NCBI GenBank assembly: GCA_964612675.1
Contig: CAZTDD010000003.1
Coordinates: 76,287 to 140,286, forward strand
Direction of reading: 5' to 3'
Source: CAZTDD01 sp964612675
GTDB lineage: Bacteria > Hinthialibacterota > Hinthialibacteria > Hinthialibacterales > JAKPRU01
Length of the DNA: 64,000 bases
Part shown: one piece after another, positions 20,201 through 29,200 of the stretch
How positions within the stretch are numbered: the stretch's first letter is position 1
Layout: each line of letters begins with the position of its first letter
Program-made: the position numbers and the translations under genes
Notes under the pieces: model-generated
Told to the model about the DNA's origin: nothing
The model's database searches: none
Seen by the model: only the letters and a program-made list of their open reading frames with translations

Positions 20201-23200
20201 TTCACCACGCGCGACATTCACGTTCGCGGCGCGATGTTCGACTTCAGTCTTGATATCATTGAAGAGAAAGAGGCCCTTCGCCTCGACTTCCAGTTTGCAA
20301 CCGACCTCTTCTCTAGAGAGACCGTTGAGCGGTGGTCTCAGCAGTTCGTACGAATCCTCGACAGCGTTATTGAATCGCACGAGCGGCGCTTGGCGGATAT
20401 TCCGCTGCTCGGCTCGACGGAGCTCGAACAGCTTGACGCCTGGAATGATACACACGCCGCCTATCCAGCCGATAAGACAATTGTCAATCTGTTTGAGCAA
20501 CAAGTCGAAAGCACACCGGACAATATTGCGATTGTTTCCGACGACACTGCGCTTACCTATCGCGAGCTGAACGCCGACGCGAATCGTATCGCTCACGCTC
20601 TTCAGGAAAAGCACAGCGTTCGACCCGGTGAGTTTGTCGGCGTCCTTCTCGACCGCTCGGAACGAACGATCGTAACCCTTTTGGGGATTGTCAAAGCAGG
20701 TGCTGTCTATGTGCCGATGGATGCGGAGTATCCGGCTGAACGATTGGAATTCATGACACAAGACAGCGGGTGTCGTCTGATCGTCACAACAAGCGCTCAC
20801 GCTGATTCTCTGCCGCCCATTCTGAAAGACAAGTCTGTCGATATCAAAACTCTTCGTTCGGAGAACGATTCGAATCCTGCTGCTTCTGTTGAACCGGACC
20901 AACCCATCTACGTGATCTATACCTCCGGCTCGACCGGCAAGCCCAAGGGATGCCTTGTGACGCATCGGAATGTTGTGCGCCTCATGAAGAACGAACGACA
21001 CAACTTCGATTTCAACGAGTCGGACGTGTGGGTGGTGGCGCATTCATTCTGTTTTGATTTTTCTGTTTGGGAAATGTATGGCGCGCTGCTTTATGGGGGG
21101 CGGGTCGTTGTTGCTCGTAAAGAAGACGTTCAAGACACGGATGTTTTCCTTGAGTTGATACGGACGCACCGGGTTACCGTCCTCAATCAGACACCCGGCG
21201 CATTCTATAACCTGATCGATTCTGAACTGAAACAGACGGTACATGCGCTCGCCGATCATCTGCGGTATGTGATTTTTGGCGGCGACCGCCTGGAACCTGC
21301 GATGTTGCAGCGGTGGGCGGACATCTATCCGCTTTCTGATATTGCGCTCATTAACATGTACGGCATTACGGAAACGACCGTCCACGTAACGTATCACCGG
21401 CTTTCCGAAGAAGACATTCATGCGGGTACCGGGAAGAGCCCGATCGGTCGGCCGATCACAGAGACGACTGTTTATGTATGCGATTCGTTTATGCAACGGC
21501 AATCGATTGGAGTAGTCGGTGAATTGTACGTAGGTGGTTCCGGGGTCTGCAAAGGCTATTTGAACCGACTCGAACTGACCCGAGAGCGTTTTGTTCCCAG
21601 TCCGTTTCGAGAAAACGAAACGCTTTACCGAACAGGCGATTTGGGACGGCGGCTGCCCGATGGATCGTTGGAATACCTGGGACGCAACGACGACCAGGTA
21701 CAGATCCGAGGCTATCGAATCGAACCGGCTGAAATTGCAAACCGACTTCTTCAGCACCCGGATATTCAAAAGGCGGTGATTCTCCCGAGAGAAGCGAATC
21801 GAGGCGTTTATGAACTCATTGCGTATTTTACAGCCGACAAGCCGCTGGATAGCCTCGTTCTGCGCCAATATTTGTCCTCACACCTCCCCTCCTACATGCT
21901 CCCTTCGTACTTCATCCAGCTCGATGAATTCCCGCTAACACCAAATGGGAAGGTCGACAAGGCAGCGCTTCCATCGCCGGATACGGTGGAACTCGACACG
22001 GGGACCGAATTTGCTGCACCGCGCAATCCAGTGGAAGAAACACTTGTCGCAGTTTGGAAAGAGGTCTTAGGTGTCGAGCGTGTCGGTATCCACGACAGCT
22101 ACTTCGCTCTAGGCGGCGACTCGATCAAAGCGATTCAAGTGGCCAGTCGGCTCTACCGCGCCGGACTCAAAATAGAGGTCGGTCAGATACTCCAAGGACA
22201 GACCATTGCGGCAATAACGACCTCGGTTCGAGAGACGAAATCGGCGGATTCACGCAAAGCCGATGAGCGGACTCGAACCACCGCCGAACGCTCGGAATTG
22301 ACGCAAATCCAACGTTGGTTCTTCGAAGAACACCGCACGGAACGTCATCACTACAACAACGCCGCACTGCTTACTCCTAAAAAACGACTGGAAACAGCCC
22401 CTCTGCGGAAAGCCCTCACCGCGATTCAGGAACATCACGAAGAGCTGCGAATGCGGTTTCAGATGGAGGGAGATAGGATCGTCCAAGAGATCAATCCCTC
22501 TCTCATATACGCCTGGTTCGAGGTGGTCGATCTATGCGATGAAGCAGACGAGGCAGCGGCCTTGGACGCACATGCCGGACGGATTCAGGGATCGCTCGAT
22601 CTCGCTTCAGGACCCTTAATGAAATCCGTTCTCTATAATCTGAAAGATGGACAACGGATACTATTGGTGATCCATCACTTGGTGGTCGATGCCGTTTCCT
22701 GGCGGATCATTATCGAGGATCTCACAACCGCGTATCGCCAGGCTGTCCGTAACGAACCGATTGCTTTACCCGTGAAGTCCGATTCGTATACCCATTGGGC
22801 CGAAATCCAGAGAGAATATGCATCAAGATCCGATCTCCTGAAGGAAAAACCGTATTGGGCGGCTGTCGAGTCTGCTCCCTATAAGCCGATTCCGCGCGAT
22901 TTCGATTACGGTAAGAACGTTTACGGCGATTGTGAGTATAAGCATGTCTACCTCACCGAAGAGGAGACACAAGCGGTACTCACATCAACCAATCATATCC
23001 TCCGTGCCGAAATCGACGACGTTTTAGTTACCGCTCTGGCGCGGGCGGTCAAAAACTGGACCGGTTTTGGAACGATCCGTCTTCAGCAGGAACTGCACGG
23101 CCGTGAAATGATTTCCGAGGACGTGGATGTCAGCCGGACAGTCGGCTGGTTTACCACCATGCCGCCGTCTGTGATCGATTTGGAAAACACGGATGATGTC

Positions 23201-26200
23201 TTCCGGCAGGTTTCCATCGTGAAAGACACACTGCGCAGAATGCCACGCAAAGGTATCGGATATTCTATCCTCCGATATGTTACGCCGTCCAATCTCAAAG
23301 AAGACGTTCAATTTGCGCCTATTCCGGAGGTCAGCATCAACTATTTGGGGCAGTTTGATGCAGACCTCGGGAATCTGTTTTCTGCCGCCTCGGAACCGAC
23401 GGGACGCGAGTGGGGGAACGATACCGAGCGTACAAATGTGTTTGAGTTTGAAGGCATCGTTGTAGACGGTCGGTTGAGATTGACTCTTCTTTACAATCAA
23501 CGTCTTCACAAGCCGGAGACGGCTCTTCATGTACTGAATCTGTTTAGAGAATGCCTGCTGGAGATTCTTGTGCATTGTGCGGATGCTGAAACTGTCGTGG
23601 TTGCGCCAACCGATTTCACGTATTCCGAACTCCGTCTTGATGAATTCCAAGCCGTTTTGAATGAAGTGGGTATGTTGGCGGACGATATCGAAGACATCAT
23701 GCCCCTCACCCCGATGCAGGAGGGAATGCTGTACCACAGTTTGGCTGAGGAAGGCACCAATGCCTATTTCAGTCAATGGCTTTTCGAGATCTCGGGCGAT
23801 TTGGATCTTAATACGTTTTCAGAGAGCTGGACCGATGTTGCGAAGCGACATCAAGTTTTGCGCACGGCCTTTGTCGCTGACTGCTCAGAACGTCCGGTGC
23901 AGGTAATCTTGAAGCAGCGAAGTGTCGACTTTGAGTACCACGACATCCGAGATCAGTCGGAGGCGGAACAGAAGAAACGGATTGACGCCTTCTGCGCGGA
24001 GGATCGTTCTCGTAAAAGAGACCTGGCGAAAGACGTGCTCATGCAAGTGACCGTCTTTCGATTGAACAATCAAACACATACGGTCGTACTGAGCTACCCG
24101 CATATTCTCATTGACGGTTGGTCACAAACCGTTGTGGTAGAAGATCTGCTTGCGATTTATGAAGCTCGTGTTCTGGATCGAACGGTCGATCTTACACCGG
24201 TAGTATCCCAGCGCGAGTATATCGAGTGGCTCGAAGGCCGCGATTGGGAGGAATCTCGGAACTACTGGTCGCGTTATCTGGAGGGATACGAGAATCCGGT
24301 TGAAGTGCCTAGAGCAGTGGAAAGTGGACCCGACAAGAGTTTCTCCCTGGAGAGATACGAGTTCTGTTTGGACAACGAGGTGACCTCCCGATTGTCCGAA
24401 CTGACCGTGAAACATGGAGCAACCCTGAGCACGATTGTGCAGGCTGTTTGGGCGATCCTTATGGGGCGATACAACGGTTCGGATGATGTTCTCATCGGCG
24501 TCGTTCACGCGGGGCGTCCCCCTGAGGTTGAAGGGATTGAAAGACTTGTAGGACTTTTCCTTCGAACGATCCCTGTTCGTATTCGCATGGAAGACCATCA
24601 ATCATTCGCCTCTTTGATTCATGACATTGGAAACGCCGCTCTCGATAGCGAACCCCATCAATACTTGCCTCTCATCGATATTCAGGCGCAGTCTCATTTA
24701 AGGGAGTCGCTGTTTGATCATGTCGTTGTTTTTGAGAATTACCCCTTGGCGGATATCTCGGAGGACGGCACCGCGAGTGATACGGGTTTTCGAGTTCTCA
24801 ATCCGCGCGGGATCGAACAGATGCATTACCACTTTGGGCTGGAGGTCAACCCCGGGCAACAGTTGAGTATTGCCTTCGCGTATAACGGGAACGTACACAC
24901 GAAAGAGCAAATCCACCAATTCGAACGACACCTGCAAGCTTTGATCCACCGTGTCGTTGAAGACGATGACGTTCGCTTAGGCGACCTGAATATTGCTACA
25001 GAGCAGGAGTCGATACGGCTCGAAGACTCGGTGCCGACAACCTCCGTCCAAAAGACCGTACTTGATTTGTTCGACATCCAGGCAGCGGCAAAGCCGGACA
25101 AAATCGCTGCGGAAGATGCGCATGGATCTATCTCCTACGGTGAATTAGGCAGGAGATCGGAAATTCTGGCAAAGGCCCTTTGGGAACGCGGAATAAAACG
25201 CGATGTTCTTGTGGGGTTGTACCTCCGCAACGGTATCGACTTCCTGATTGGAATGTTGGCCATTCAAAAAGCTGGAGGAGTTTTCGTTCCCCTGGACGTT
25301 GACAGCCCCGGTAAAAGACTTCAGGCCATCCTCAATACAACCGACCCTGCTTTCGTGATTACAAACAGTGAGTTGGAAACGCCTCTGAAGACCGCGCTGG
25401 GTATGTTTGAACTAAACACTATACCCGAGTGGGTCGCTGTTATGGAATCGGCAAGTTCTGTGCGGCTTGAGAATTACCGCTCCGGCGAACAAACGAAGGT
25501 CGCAACGAGTGAGCCTGTTGAAATGCTATCGGATCGTCCTCGGGTGGAAGATGCCGCCTACGTTATGTTTACCTCCGGCTCCACAGGCGAGCCGAAAGCG
25601 ATTCTTGGCGGTCACGAAGGCCTCAGTCACTTTATCCAGTGGGAAACTCGCGAATTCGGGTTCGACGAAAATGTTCGCACAAGCAACCTGGCCCTTACGA
25701 CCTTCGATGTCAGCCTTCGCGACATTTTCGTACCCCTCACCGTAGGCGGGACTGTCTGTATTCCGGACAGCGAAACCCGTGCCGACCCTTCGCTTCTTCT
25801 CAATTGGCTCGATAGGGCTCGCGTCAACGCTGTTCACATTGTTCCCAGCATCTTCCGTCTGTTACTGGACGAAATCGAGAAGGTGGAAACTAGAGATGAC
25901 TTGCTGGAGACGTTGCATCATATTCTGTTGGCGGGCGAACCTTCTTTCGGCAAGGATATCCAGCGCTGGAGAGACTCCGTAGGAAACCGGGTACAATTCG
26001 TAAATCTGTACGGTCCTTCTGAGACTTCGCTCGCGAAGCTTTTCCATCGAATCGAACATGAACTTCCCGAAGCGAACCGTTGTGTTCCTTTGGGAGAACC
26101 AATCGATGGAACGCGCACGCTTATCCTCAAGAACAACCGTCTCGCCCCCACCGGCGCGATCGGTGAAATCTGTCTGCAGGTTCCTTTCCGATGCAAAGGC

Positions 26201-29200
26201 TATTACCGCGACCCCGAATTGACCGCTTCTCGTTTCACTCCGAATCCTCTATCCGACAATCCTGACGATGTGATTTATCGAACGGGAGACCTCGGGCGCT
26301 ATTTACCGGATGGTACGGTCGAATTTGTTGGACGGGTCGACCGGCAGGTGAAGATTAACGGTGTCCGTGTCGAGTTAGGGGAAATCGACAGCGCAGTCCT
26401 ATCCATTGAAGGGATCGACCAGTCCATGGTGATGCTTCACAAGCGTCCGGACGGCGAAGACGCGCTTATCTGTTATTACACAGAGAAACAACCGGTCGAT
26501 CAGTCGGGGCTTCGCGAACGGCTCGGCGACTACCTGCCCGCCGCGATGATCCCCCGGTATTTTGTCCGGCTGGACGCATTCCCTCTCAATATCAACGGGA
26601 AAATCGACCGACGCTCACTGCCGAAGCCCGAGGAAATCGTTCTCGATCATGCCGCATACGAAGCCCCGGCCAATGAAACGGAAGAGAAACTCGCCGCAAT
26701 CTGGAAAGAAATCCTCGGAATCGAACGTGTGAGTGTCTGTTCGCACTTTCTGGATGTTGGCGGAAATTCTCTCAAGGCGATCCGGGTTATTGCAAGGATC
26801 AACCGGGCGTTTGACACCAAAGTAACCATCCGCATGTTCTTCGAGAATCCGACGATACGCGGCCTTTCGAAGAAACTGCCCACTTTGGAACGTGAGGCGT
26901 ATTCATCTATCGAGCCTCTTCCAAAACGTCCCGATTATGCTCTTTCTCATGCCCAACGTCGTTTGTGGATCCTCGATCAACTCGGTGTACCGTCTCATGT
27001 ATACAACATCCCCGCCGCTCTTCTGCTGGAAGGGAATATTGACGTTGATGCGTTGGAGTGGGCTCTGCTGTCCGTGGTTGAGCGACATGAATCGCTTCGC
27101 ACAACGTTCCGGACAGTCAATGACGAGCCGCGCCAGATCGTTCACGAGGAGGCCGTTTTCCAGCTGGAAACAGTTGACCTTTCAAAGGAGCAGGACCCCG
27201 AGAATGCGGCCGGAAAACTGGCCCGGGAAGAAGCCGAAAATCCGTTCGATCTCACTACCGGTCCGCTGTTTCGCGCGAAACTCTTGAAGCTTGCTCCGCA
27301 ACGGAATGTACTCTTGGTAAGTGTGCATCATATTGTCTTCGATGGGTGGTCGATATCTGTTCTCACGAAAGAGATTGTCGACTTTTACCGAGCCTACGGC
27401 GCCGGCGAAGAGCATCCTATCGAGCCCCTGAATATTCAATACAAAGACTACGCAGCATGGCAGAATGCCCTTCTGTCGGACAAACAGATCGAGCCCGTTC
27501 GAGACTATTGGCATCAGAAACTCAGCGGCGACCTTCCCGGCCTGGATATCCCCTCCGACCGTCCCCGCCTCCCAATACAGTCTTTCAATGGCGCGAGACT
27601 GGCCGTCGAGTTTGGTCGGGACACTGTGGAAGCGCTGCGGGACTTTAGCCGCAAACAGGATGGCAGCTTGTTCATGGGATTGGTATCGCTGGTGAAAGTC
27701 CTTCTGCATCGCTACACCGGGCAAAAAGATATCATTGTGGGAAGTCCCATCGCTGGGCGGGATCATCCCGACCTCGAGAATCAGGTCGGCTTCTATGTGA
27801 ACTCGGTCGTCCTCCGCGATCAACTCACAAGCTGCGACAGCTTTGTCAATGTGTTCCAAAAAGTGACGCAGACGGCGAAAGAGGCCTACGATCACCGCAT
27901 CTATCCGTTTGACAGGTTGGTGGATGATCTCGGCTTGGACCGCGATATGAGCCGGCCGCCGATCTTCGAAGTCATGGTGATCCTGCAGAACCTGGAACAA
28001 CAAGAATTTGAATTAGAGGGCGTCAAAGTCACCGATTTCTACGATGAGCCCAACATCGGCAAGTTCTCCCTGACCTTTGAGTTTATGGAAGATCAAAACG
28101 GTGGGCTCACGCTTCATTTGGAATACAACACGGATCTATTCGACCGGGATCGAATGGAACGTCTGGGCGGTCATCTCCAGACTCTTGTTAGTCGAGTTCT
28201 GGAAAACCCCACGCAGGCTATCGGTACCGTCGATCTTCTCTCGGAGAAAGAACGAACGCAGATTCTCCATGACTTTAACTCGACAGCCACGGACTATCCA
28301 AAGGACAAGACATTTGCCGATTTGTTCGACGAGCATGTCGAGAACAGTCCGGGTCTTCCCTCGGTGGTTTGCAGGGAAACGGAGTGGTCGTACGCTGATC
28401 TCAACCGACGAGCCGGACGGCTTGCGCTCGCCCTTCGTGAGCATCACGGGGTAAAGCGCGGAGACCGCATTGCGGTACTTGTTGACCGTTCGGAGTGGCT
28501 GGCTCTTGCGTTTATCGGTGTCATGAAAGCGGGTGCTGTCTATCTTCCGATCGATCCCACATACCCGCGTGATCGGATTTCGTTCATGCTCCAAGATTCT
28601 CAGTGTTCGACGGTATTAACAGACAGGAACAATCGCAACAATCCGATTCTCGAAGGACGTGACGTTGTCGATATCCAGGCTTTGGATTCCATGCCTTTAG
28701 GTGAGCCTATTTCTGTTGCAACGACTGCGAGCGACCTCGCCTATGTCATTTATACATCCGGATCAACCGGGCAGCCGAAAGGTGTCATGATCGAACAGGG
28801 CGGTGCGGCGAATCTGGCCCATTGGCACCGCCGCACACTCGAGATTTCAGAGCAGGACCGGGTGCTTCAATTCGCTCCTTCTTCTTTTGACGCTTCCGTA
28901 TGGGAAATGCTCATGGCTCTCGCTCAGGGAGCGTGCCTGGTGATTGCCGGCCCCGAACAAATCCGCGACACCGCCCGTTTCGCAGAATACCTACAGGACA
29001 AGAACGTCACGGTCGCCACATTGCCGCCTTCCTATGTCGCGGAACTGCACCCTGACGACCTGAGCCCGCTCCGGCTTTTGGTAACTGCGGGAGAACCCGC
29101 AAGGGTCGCGGATGCTATAGCCCTCAGCAGGAATTTGCGGTATGTCAACGCCTACGGTCCTACGGAAACAACCATCTGTGCAACGTACCACGAGGTCGAT

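Noticed and set aside
19889..21868. Two long minus-strand open frames (384 and 274 codons) end to end
   Set aside because: They lie antisense to the C1 and A1 domains of the hybrid NRPS, whose motifs are fully conserved on the plus strand; the antisense products have no recognisable domain.
27182..28003. Minus-strand frame of 273 codons inside the C3 domain region
   Set aside because: It is antisense to conserved condensation-domain motifs such as HHIVFDGWS.
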